From: Dipteronia dyeriana
Taxonomy: Eukaryota > Streptophyta > Magnoliopsida > Sapindales > Sapindaceae
Direction of reading: 5' to 3'
NCBI GenBank assembly: GCA_032871835.1
Contig: CM065297.1
Span: 43,897,098 to 43,961,097, forward strand
DNA length: 64,000 nt
The notes under the pieces were generated by a model. It saw only the letters and a list, made by a program, of their open reading frames with translations. It ran no database searches and was not told where the DNA came from. Each line of letters opens with the position of its first letter. Position 1 is the stretch's first letter. The translations under genes were made by a program, and so were the position numbers. Positions 34,213 to 44,267 of this stretch are shown here, one piece after another.

Positions 34213-35567
34213 TGTTGGGATTATGCTCGATAGCAACAGTATAATAATGTATTTGACAATCTTTTCATATTAATAAAGTGATTTCTAGTTTAACAAATCT
34301 TATAGCATTTACAGTTTAATTATTATAATTGTCAAAAGTAAATAATCATAAGGTCAAAAGACTATGAGAAAATAAGAATTGTTCATACATCAAGATATGT
34401 ACGAGGTAGACACAATTCTTTAGTTAGTCTTGAATAATATTCACAACTTAAGATAAAGGTTGGGCGCCTTTATCTTGTCAAAGTTGTAGATTCTTTTGCT
34501 AGCATTTGAGTGGGATCAAAAGTGTTATGATGAGTCTAAAATCATCAAAGTGTGGTGTCTTTAGACAAAAGAATTTAGTGCACTAGGTGCATTGAATATG
34601 ATCACAGTGAAATTTTTTATCTAGAACCGTCAATGGATAAAAGTTTTCACTTAAAGACAGTCGGGGAGTATATCTCAATCCTGAGATAAATGATGGAATT
34701 ATGGTTGCAAGTGTTATCATTTGAGCTATCAATGAGTACGATTTTATTTATTAGTCTATCCTCGGTAGTTTGGTGGTATTCACTTGTTAATCGATAGAGG
34801 ACTTCATTTATAGATATGGACATCGTGGCTCCATTTATTAAATGAGAGTATAATATCATCATATGGATGTTTTGAGGTATTATATATTAAATCTTAACGT
34901 TAAGTTTTCAATAGTGTCTATTGAAACATGGCTTCTGGACAAGTCAAAATATCCAAGTTCAAAATGTGGTCGTATGAATAAATATGGTAACTTAGAGAGC
35001 TATAGGTGGTCTATGAGCTCTTGGTGATTACTTATATTCTTCACAAAGATACACTTTTTCCAATAAGGTTGTCTAGGGTATGAATAAAAAAATATTAACT
35101 TATTCTATCTTTACTTAAGAGTTCAATTTTAGTTCTTTAGTTGAATGAACTAAAATTAATAGATTGGACCTAAGTGAGTCAGTTTTTGATTGTGATTAGG
35201 TTATGTCTATTGAAGCTTAAATTTAGATAGCTCGCCAAGATCCCCAATCCACACAAACTTGCATGGATCACTTGATATATTCTACTGGACCAATTTAGCG
35301 GTCCATCTAGAATTGTATTAAGGCATGTGGACTTGTTTCTTTTAGTAAGAATGGGTCTAGTTCACATGTAGAATTTTTATAACAGTCCAATGGATTTAAT
35401 AAAATAAGAAAAATAATATATATGCCCTTGGGTGGTCTTGGGCGGCAAGGCTAAATTTATTAGTCTTATATATTGTTTTTTATTTTATTATCTAATTAGA
35501 TGGAAATTAATTAAAAGTTAAAATCTTTTTTCTAGTAGGAGATGGTCTCCTAGAGTCATATTATGGA
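34213..35567 (+). repeat. Repeat-family X LTR, 5' part only (plus orientation)
   Basis: Starts TGTTGGGATTATGCTCGA, the mirror of the LTR end at 10029 and 38059. Homology ends just after GGAGATGGTCTCCTAGAGTCAT, about 1355 bp into the LTR. The 3' portion is missing; the next bases belong to a gypsy gag region. Confidence 0.8.
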
Positions 35568-35857
35568 TGCATTTAAGGGGTTATAATGATCGTATCCTCT
35601 TTCATCTCATGTTACCGGGGTGACGGTCCTTGGAGGAGGTGAAGCTCGTTGAGGGGTTCGCCTTGCAAGATACCTCTCTTACCGAGGTTGGGGAATATGG
35701 ACATGGTATGTCGACCTGTTGGAAAGCTTGTTCTATGTTTTCTAAGTCGGTGCGGGTCCAGGTGCCTCCCTTTTTGGCGCTTTGCCACTCTCATACCATC
35801 ATTCTTCATCTTAACCTTGAGTTGTTTATCAATTTTGACCTGCTCGAGAGCCCGATC
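35568..35857 (-). pseudogene. Gypsy gag, downstream piece (split by X solo LTR)
   Basis: On minus: DRALEQVKIDKQLKVKMKN, then RQKGRHLDPHRLRKHRTSFP and LGKRGILQGEPLNELHLLQG. It continues the gag at 38060-39300 in the same phase across the ATAGG duplication. It ends at a stop near 35614 and the element is cut off at about 35568. Confidence 0.75.
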
Positions 35858-35862
35858 ATAGG

Positions 35863-38059
35863 TGTAGGGAAAAATCGAATCAAAACGAACGGAAGTGTAA
35901 AATTAGGGTTTGGCATATTTAAAAATTTTACGTATATTAAAAGTATCATACCTTTTTCCCATGACGATTGAACTAGCGTCGAATTGAATCCGTAAGATAT
36001 TCCAATCCAATCACGAACATGAATCACCTAGGAGTGTGGGCTCCCTTTCTTTAAATTGTATACCTTTGGATGAAAACAAACAAAATATATTTCTTTTGAT
36101 AGTCGCAATAATCCTTCAAGAGATAACCTAAGAACGTTCGGTCACTTGTGAATTGTCAATCTATTTCATTGAAACTCGTGCGAACCTGATTCGATTTTTG
36201 TACAGAAAACCCTTTTAATGTAAAGGATACTAGTACACTATCGAAAACAAAAACATTCAACTTTTCTCTTCTCCTTGGCCGAATTCAATACACAATATCT
36301 ATGAGTTAGCCGAATTTTGTATAGAGCAAAAACTATGTTTTTCTCTCTCAAAATTCTCTAGCTTGGCCAAAATTTTCAACATAAAATTATACACTTGGCC
36401 AAATTAATAGGTGTATATATAGATATACAAATCCTCTCCTAAAGAAGATTTACCTGGTGGGCAAGAATCCTTTCTCTAGGTGAATTTACTTGGTGACCAA
36501 GAATCTTTTTCAAAGAAGAATTCTTTTCCACACCAAAAATCCTAATCCAACTCAAATAGTGTAATTATTCAATAACCAATTATTGAATAAAATTAAATTG
36601 CGACTAAATTAAAACTTCTAATTTGACCAATTGTCAATTAGCGTTTTAATAGAAATCAAATACTTCCTAATTTTACTAGATAAATAAATTCCTATTATCT
36701 ATCTACTTATCAAATATAGTATTTGATACTTATCATATTACCAATAAAAATATGACTCTAGGAGACCATCTCCTACTGGGAAAAAGATTTTAACTTTTAA
36801 TTAAATAATTAATTAATTAATTTCCATTTAATTAAATAACAAAATAAAAAATTATATAAAAGGCTATTATATATACCCTTGCCACCCAAGCTATATAAAT
36901 ATGGGTCAAGTATTGTTTTTCCTATTTTATTAAATCCATTGGACTTAAATAAAATGTCCACATGTGAACTAGACTCATTCTTACTAAAAGAAACAAGTCC
37001 ATAAATACAATTCTAGATGGACTGAATTGAGGATTTAGGCAAGCTATCCAAAGCTAAGCTACAATAGACATAACCTAATCACAATCAACAAATGATTCAC
37101 TTAGGTCCGATCTATTAATTTTAGTTCATTCTACTAAAGAACTAAAATTAAACTCTTAAATTAAGATAGAATAAGTTAATGTTGCTTATTCATACCCTAG
37201 ACAATCTTAAAGGAGATAGTGTATCATCGTTAAGAATATCAGTAATCGCCAAGAGCTCATAGACCGCCTATAGTTCTCCAGGTTACCATATTTACTCATA
37301 TGACCACATTTTGAACTTAGATATTTTGACTTGTCCAGAAGCCATATTTCAATAGACACTATTAAAAACTTAACGTTAAGATTTAATATCCAATGCCTCA
37401 AAACATCCATGTGATGATCTTCTATTGTCATTTAATAAATGGAGCCACGATGTCCATATCTATAAATGAAGTCCTTTGTCGATTAACAAATGAATACCAC
37501 CAAACTATTGAGGATAGACTATGTTGTATAATCGTACTCATTGATAGCTCAAATGATAACACTTGCAACCATAAGTCCATCATTTATCATAGGATTGAGA
37601 TAGACTTTCCGATTGTCTTCAAGTGAACACTTTTATCCATTGACGGTTCTGGATAAAGTATTTCACTGTGATCCTATTCAATGCACCTAGTGCACTAGAT
37701 TCTTTTGCATAAACACAACACTTTGATGATTTTAGACTCATCATAACACATTTGATCCCACTCAAACGCTAGCTAAAGAATATACAACTTTGTCAAGATA
37801 AAGGCGTCCAACCTTTATCTTAAGTTGTGAATATTATTCAAGACTAACTAAAGAATTGTGTCTACCTCATACATATCCAAATGTACGAACAATTCTTCTT
37901 TTCTCATAGTCTTTTGACCTTATGATTATTTACTTTTGACAATTATAATAATTAAACTATAAATGCTATAAGATTTATTAAACTAGAAATCACTTTTATT
38001 AATATGAAAAGATTGTCAAATACATTATTACACTCTTGCTATCGAGCATAATCCCAAAA
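35863..38059 (-). mobile_element. Solo LTR of family X in gypsy gag, TSD ATAGG
   Basis: 2197 bp, from TGTAGGGAAAAATC to ATAATCCCAAAA, flanked by ATAGG at 35858-35862 and 38060-38064. It is collinear with the complete LTR at 7827-10029 throughout (shared GGAGACCATCTCCTA, AAGATTTAATATCCAA, GATTTTAGACTCATCATAAC). No internal region or second LTR is present, so it is a solo LTR, normally the product of LTR-LTR recombination. The last bases, CCAAAA, differ from the CCAACA of the sister copies. Confidence 0.88.
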
Positions 38060-39300
38060 ATAGGCTTCCTGGTAGGTCTCTAGAGGATGCTTGGCAAAAG
38101 ATTAGAAAAGCTTACCCGCCCACAGGTTCCGACAGTAATTGGCGAGGGTGATTTTCTGCTCGGTAAAAGCCTCCATCTGGATGACTTCCTTAAAAAAACG
38201 CTCCATATAAGACCCAAGGATTTCTTCTTGCTCCTAGATCACATATTGAAGGTGTATGGGATCTTTTAGGTGTGGTTTGTCACCCTGGAACTGTGAGCAA
38301 AAGTCGGTTGATAGCTTAGTGAAAGAATCCCCGCTACCAGCGGGCAGCTTTCTGAACAAGGTCTTTGTATAGTCGGTCAAGGTGATAGGTAACATCCTGT
38401 ACATGGCAGCCCTGGTAGTATTCTAGACTTTCATCTGCTGGATGAAGCTCTCCAAGTGACTTAGAGAGTCTTCCATACCGGAGATCTTGTCTGCCGGTAT
38501 CTTGAATTTTGACGGGAGCTCGGCTTCCCTGATCCTTCTAGTGAATAGGGCATTCATTTCACTCAAAGGGTTCTTTTTTTGTTTCTCTTTCTTCATCTGT
38601 TGGATCTCTTTCTGTAGCTTTGCCAGTTGATCCCTTAGGATCTTGTTCCCATACATCTTGGAATCGACCTCGGATCCCTCGCTATCAGATCCCTCAGATG
38701 AATTGGAGACCCTAACCATGTCCTCTTCATGAGGGGGATCTGCTTGGGGCTTTGTTGGCTACCATCTTCTCTGGCCCGGGTTTCCCTCATAGAGGTTGTG
38801 TGGTGAGAGGGGTCACACTGCTCCCGTGGTAAGGCATCTGCTGTAGATTTGACCCCGTTAGGGTTGGTAGCACGATTGCCTGTAAGGAACTGAGGGCATG
38901 GGCCCTAGCCTATCTCGGATTGAGGGTTGAGGTCCCGTCCTAACATAGGCTGGTACCGGGGGGAAGGTCCCAACCGATCGAATGAGGGTTGTTTGGCTCC
39001 GGGCTTACTCGTTTCTTTGTAGGTATTGGGATTCATCGGTTGGGTTGTAATACCCTCAGCGAGCAAGCGAAGGCGGACGTTTTCTACGAAGGTCGCTGGT
39101 TGTTGATCGATCACGGCCTGGCTTATCACTAGGGGTCTTAAAGCCCGTGGAGCAGCTGGTTGGACCGGAGCCTGGTTACGGTGCCTGGACTTTATGCCCT
39201 TCCTTGGAGCCTTTCGTGTTGAAGCAGTGGATTATTGTCTCGAAGCCTCGGGTTGTCCTTGGGAAGAGCGAAGCCTCATATTTCCAGAAAGACAACAAAC
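38060..39300 (-). pseudogene. Gypsy gag, upstream piece
   Basis: Minus-strand pieces from about 39300: MISQAVIDQQPATFVENVRL (39129) and MVRVSNSSEGSDSEGSEVDS (38719). Then a Lys/Glu/Gln-rich coil, SKFKIPADKISGMEDSLSHL and ESFIQQMKV, followed after a stop by the gag core MYRMLPITLTDYTKTLFRKL and the FCSQFQGDK block. It reaches KHPLETYQEAY at the solo-LTR junction. Order and content match the retrotransposon gag domain of large plant gypsy elements. Stops occur near 38904, 38424 and 38260. Confidence 0.78.
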
Positions 39301-39335
39301 ACGTAAATTTTATGTAAATTGGGTGTGGGTTTTTT

Positions 39336-39353
39336 CCCACAGATGGTGCCAGA
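39336..39353 (-). other. Primer binding site of the third gypsy element
   Basis: On minus, LTR end ATTAACA is followed by TTTTCTGGCACCATCTGTGG. TGGCACCATCTGTGGG resembles the TGGCGCCGTCTGTGGG type common in Tat-like gypsy elements. Confidence 0.7.
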
Positions 39354-39356
39354 AAA

Positions 39357-40522
39357 TGTTAATCAAAAATTCACTTCAGGTGAGAAATTTCAGCTAACAC
39401 CCTCAAGACCACTACGTCGGAAGTTACGGTCGGGGTGGTACCTTAGGTACCTAGTATTACGTGTAACAATTAAAAGGGAATGTAAGATATATAGAGGAGA
39501 TTCAACTATTTTATTAATGAAATTAAATCAAGCGTGATATACAAAGGCCACTCAAAAACTATCAATCTCTCTAGGGTATAATAGAGGTTGCAGCTTCGTG
39601 CCAGTCAATAAGTAGATAAGAATGAAAGACATCTTCTCCTTAGAGAATTTAGATGATAATGGGGAATTGATCTTTGTTTTTTCGTCCTCCTTCTTCATGC
39701 ATGCCTAGGCATATTTATACACGGTCCAATTAGGTTAGACTCGTTATTCTCCTACCATGAATCTCTAAATCAAGTCCCTCCTTATTAGGCGGGATATTTT
39801 GTTTAAATGCCATTGACTTTTGGTTTGATAACGGATACGAGAATATCTTGAAGGGATATAAGTTTGTTCCTTTTTGGATTCAAACACTTGCCCCGACACA
39901 CGTAGCGTTTTAATGCACGTTGGAGAGTGAATATGATCCTGTGCGTTGCCTTGGAGAGAAGAATCATGGAGGTTATCAAATATGGCGGTCGTTGTCTTGA
40001 ATGGCGAGGTACATTTATGTTCCATTCTAGGTACCCAAAGCTTGATCTGGCCTCTCCAGGTCCCTTCCGGAGCTTGAGATAATTGTATTAACATTCTTCG
40101 GTGGCAACGGAGCTTTGCGAGCTTCCTTCTACCTGCTTGGATAGATTCGGTTCTTCCCTCGGTGAAATGGAGCGATACTGTAGGATGAACTCGATGCCCT
40201 AAAGGTCTCTTTGTACAAGTGGGGAAGGTAGCGTTCTTCTAGGGAGGTCGCGAGATGTTTAGAACTCGGAGAGCTTAAGTCGTCTTTTATCGGCCCGTGT
40301 TTCGATGTAAAGAGCTTGATTCGATCAATCAGGCTTTTCATGGTGACTCTGAATGCTTGCAAGGTGTTCCAAGGGTATGGGCAGCCTTGCCTTTCTTCTG
40401 TGGGGTCGGATGGTAGCTCGACCCCGGGAACCCTGGTACATTGCTGTATAAGCTGGGATTTGGACCCCTACTTGGAAGGTGGTAAATCTGCATTTGGTCC
40501 CTAACCAAGTTTTGCTATTAAC

Positions 40523-40523
<1 letters not shown>
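39357..40523 (-). repeat. 5' LTR of the third gypsy element
   Basis: 1167 bp with perfect terminal inverted heptamers: minus reading starts TGTTAATAGC (40523) and ends GATTAACA (39357). PBS and gag follow. A TA/CA microsatellite abuts its outer end. The matching 3' LTR is not in the window; the element is cut at 35568. Confidence 0.78.

Positions 40524-40553
<30 letters not shown>
40521..40553 (+). repeat. (TA)n(CA)n microsatellite
   Basis: TATATATATATA followed by about ten CA units, directly outside the gypsy LTR. Confidence 0.9.
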
Positions 40554-41426
40554 TTAAATATAATTATTCGTTTAAAAAAACAAACAAAAAAAAATTGATT
40601 TCCAAAAAACATCTAAATTAAATTAATGTCATCTTCTTATTTACCAAAATTCCACTCATTGAAAAAATTGATTTCTAAAAATATCTAAAATAAATTATTG
40701 TCATCCCCTTATTTACTAAAACGTCACTCATTGGATGCAATTAGATGAAATTAGATGGAATTTGATAGATTGGCTATTAATGTCACAAAGTAGGCCAAAA
40801 ATGGCCATTTTGAAACAACTTTTCAATCTTATGACCATTTTGATAGTGTGTCATCAATTTGATGGTCACCGGGATAATTATCCCATAAAAATATAATCTT
40901 CTCCACCTCAATGTTTTTTTTTTTTTTGTGATTGCATCCATCGTATTAGTTAAGTGTTTGAAACATTTATGATGAAGGAATGGGTTTCTAAGTAAATTTA
41001 CTAAGAAAGATTATCGGAATCCACTTTCGACAATGGGGATGGAATTTTTTTTTTATGTTAATATTATTATTATTATTATTATTATTATATTTTTATAGGT
41101 ATTTTTTATTATGTAAAATGTTTTAGTTTTTCAAAAAAAAAAAAGGTTCAAAGACTAAACTATCCCTTGACTGTTAAGTTTGACTAGTGGAGGTTAACGA
41201 AGGGACCAATTTAGTCACTTATGTAAATGTTGCAAATTAGAATTTTTTTTTTTTTTTTGAAAAAAATGTCCCCGATTTATTAGCAATTGTCCAAATTTTA
41301 GGTGTGCGGGTTGTAGATGGTGGTGGTGTGGGTGTTGGAGATCAAAGAGGTGGCAATCCATCATGAAAATGGGGAGGATTCGTTGTGGCCATGTGCTATC
41401 AAACTATCTTCCCTCCATTTCGTTCC

Positions 41427-41472
<46 letters not shown>

Positions 41473-43221
41473 GCTTTCTCTCCCGGTCGTGTGAGAGAGT
41501 GAAATTGTGTTAGGATTTTGAAGTTTCGTATTTGGATTTGTATTTGGATTTTGGTTTTTTTTTTCTTGGATTTCTGATGATATTTGGAAAGTTTGTGTTT
41601 GATTGGTTTGGTGTTTGGTGGTGGTGTGATAGTGATGATGGTAGTTTCAGGTTCTTAGTAATATGGGTTTCTTGGTGTTCTTTGTATTTTGGGTTTCTAA
41701 GTGTTCTCGGTTTATGGGTTTGTGGGTGTCCTGGAGATTTGGTGGAGATACACTATATTTCTTTTATAAAAAGTTTTGTTTTTTAAAAATAAAAATTTTA
41801 AAATAGTGTTTTTGTTAAAAAAATTAACTGAATATGGAAAATGACTATAACTGAAACTAGAGGGTGAAAATGACTAATATTTCAGTACAGGGGTATTTAA
41901 TAATATCCTAAGAGAAAAAGAAGAGAGGCTTTTTCTGTTGGAAGGGAGAGAGAAAGATGGTGAGATGTGAAACAAAAATAAAAATTGTTTCATGGTGAAA
42001 AACATTAGTAGCATGTCACCAACGTGAAACACAATTTGTTTCAATTTTTTATGAGTAATAGTATGATATCGCTCATCACCTTTTAGTAGAAATGGTAGTG
42101 CACTTTTCTTCCGATTGGTGAGAGTAGTTATCTAGACAGCACATGAATTGTCTTATCTTTACATGTCCCGACAATGCTATTGTAATAATTGTAAATGTAA
42201 TAAATAATAAGACATGTGAATTGTCAACATCTTGTTAATAATAAGATTATGTTTTAAGTTGTGATTTTGACGGCTGACATGTTACATCATTTAAGTATAA
42301 ATTTGGACAATTTTTTTTACCAGCCTAACATTACTTATTTTGTAATTTATTTATTTTTATTTTTTTAAACATTACTCATTTTTGTATGATTCCTTTGGCA
42401 AATTATCCCTTTTTTTTTGTAGGACGTAGTTCGTTATATTTTAAAATATACATTCCAATTAATATTTTATTGCGATTGAAAAATTGATTTGTTATCCAAG
42501 AGAAGACTATACACCTTATTTTCAAAAGAAATGATGTATCAGTTTAAGTTTGTAAGTGTTTCTAAGCCATGAGAATTGGATAATCGGGAAATTACATATC
42601 AACTAATTTCACCGTTGTAAAGTCATTTCGAAGTGAAATAGATATCTATTAAAGACGAGAATTTTCAAGGCGGCCATTGATCTATGAAAAGTAAGCACAA
42701 TCAAACCCCAATTGACGAAGCAATGTTGCTATCTAAATGACTTATGGTCAAATTTGGGTTGGGATTTTTCTTCAATTAAAAGAACAAAGATTTTTATGTA
42801 GACAGGAATTAGAGAAAAATAAAGACCAAAGAATTGTTGTTCTAAACTGTTATTTTTTTCTTGGATAAGATAAATGGCTAATTCAAACAAATGTATTTAG
42901 GACGTAACTATTATTGTTTACGTACAAAAACCATTTTGATTTCGTAAACAATCGCTCAAAATTCAAAAATCAAATACTTTTCTCACTCTGGATTCTTTTA
43001 CGCAAGTAAATACTATAGAATAAATATAAATGTTTAAAAGATAGTTTTACTTTTAAATCCAAACCAAAGACACTCCAAGAACATGTGAAAACATGCTTTA
43101 AGGTAGAAAACAATGTCATTTTTCTTGTTCTCAACCCACGTTAACTACGAGAAACAACCACAAACAAACGCCCAACCCCAAAAGCCAATGGAAATTCATT
43201 CAATTCTCTGCACACAAAAAA
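40554..43221. other. Intergenic AT-rich stretch upstream of the small gene
   Basis: No gene is supportable. Simple repeats: (ATT)n at about 41060-41088, (CT)n at about 41430-41470, several poly-T/A runs. A 60-bp near-duplicate (ATTGATTTCCAAAAAACATC / ATTGATTTCTAAAAATATC) lies at about 40594-40730. The last 150 bp before 43222 should include the promoter and leader of the gene that follows. I see no clear TATA box at a fixed spacing. Confidence 0.45.
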
Positions 43222-43665
43222 ATGGGGGAAGCTTCAAAGCAAAGAGACTTCCCCAAATCTGTGGATGTCCCGGTTGAGAAACAGTTACCAGTGACCCCTC
43301 CGACTCCTTTTCCGACGATCAACCCAAACTGGAGGCTGAGCCCCCACCACAACGGCAGCACATTATATGACTCTTTTGAGCTCCAAGCCGTGACTTGCCA
43401 ACTCAACAAGGCCATGCAGAGCTCAACCAGGTCTCCTCCCATTTACTTGAGCTTCATCAAATCCCCATTCTACCGGCAGAGCTTAGATAGCATATGCAAG
43501 GAAAACGTCAAGTCACCAAAGAAAATCGGGTATCACCCAGCAAATTGTACTAATGATCGAAAGGGGAGTAGCACAAGAGATTTAAGAGCAGGTAATGGGA
43601 GAATGGTAACAAAGCTGTGGAAGAAGATTAAACAAAGACTGGTATGGACTAAGCAGAGAACCTAG
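43222..43665 (+). CDS. Small basic plant protein of unknown function
   Basis: An uninterrupted 147-codon frame, ATG 43222 (MGEASKQRDFPKSVDVP) to TAG 43663-43665, in otherwise stop-rich sequence. The N-terminal third is proline-rich (LPVTPPTPFPTINPNWRLSP). The middle has SFELQAVTCQLNKAMQSS and FIKSPFYRQSLDSICKENVK. The C-terminus is strongly basic with LWKKIKQRLVWTKQR. The ELxAVTxQLNxAMQ segment recalls small uncharacterised plant proteins, but I cannot name the family or a role. No signal peptide or membrane segment is seen. An AATAAA at 43711-43716 lies 46 bp past the stop. The gene ends about 450 bp from the DGK stop codon, tail to tail. Its composition is much less AT-rich than the flanks, which supports real coding. 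Confidence 0.72.
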   Translation: MGEASKQRDFPKSVDVPVEKQLPVTPPTPFPTINPNWRLSPHHNGSTLYDSFELQAVTCQLNKAMQSSTRSPPIYLSFIKSPFYRQSLDSICKENVKSPKKIGYHPANCTNDRKGSSTRDLRAGNGRMVTKLWKKIKQRLVWTKQRT

Positions 43666-44117
43666 AGTTTCCATGTTTGTCGACGATTAGTTTAGGCAAT
43701 ATGGTGAAGCAATAAACAAGCGTACAAATGTATTATATAGTCATTTCTGTGTAATCTAATATTAAACATCTTAATGTTTCAATGAGGAAGAAATATATAA
43801 TGTTCTGCTCATTGATCATTTCACCTCAGGTCCTAACAGCCTGGGAAGAAAAATATTTAGGAAATGTACAAGGTAAAGAACTCAAGATGCCAACTTCTAC
43901 CTTAATACCTTATCTCATTCGAAACCATATTTTGAATACAAAATTTTCAGTGTTCCACCTTCCTATAGATTTTGCTATGTGCCCTTTAATATACAAGCAT
44001 GCTTGAGCTAAGATGATTATATATGACATTTGAAAAGACGTACAAGTGATATAAAGCAAATCGATATTTTCAGTGTAACCAAAACGTTATTGCTGACAGG
44101 AGTGGCCAAAGGAACTT
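43666..44117. other. Convergent 3' flank between the small gene and DGK
   Basis: About 450 bp with the polyadenylation region of the small gene (AATAAA 43711) and, on the other strand, the 3' untranslated region of DGK. No other gene seen. Confidence 0.55.
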
Positions 44118-44267
44118 CTAGGATAGCCGTAATGCCATTTCTTGAAGAAGAGCTCGCTTCTGTGAAGCATTAATCACATGATTGGTTTCAGCATTCTCCA
44201 GCACATCAGTAATTATAGCTGCTGCATGACCGAGGGGTTCCTCGGCTGCCCTCTTCAACATGAAAGC
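44118..44267 (-). CDS. DGK last exon (49 codons plus stop)
   Basis: [20 protein letters not shown] ... [14 protein letters not shown] then TAG at 44120-44118. The acceptor is GGGCAG before GCTTTCATG at 44267. It continues phase 0 from SHHGQ of the exon at 59274, and this C-terminal block is a usual end of plant DGKs. Confidence 0.92.
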   Translation of the reverse strand, partial: AFMLKRAAEEPLGHAAAIITDVLENAETNHVINASQKRALLQEMALRLS

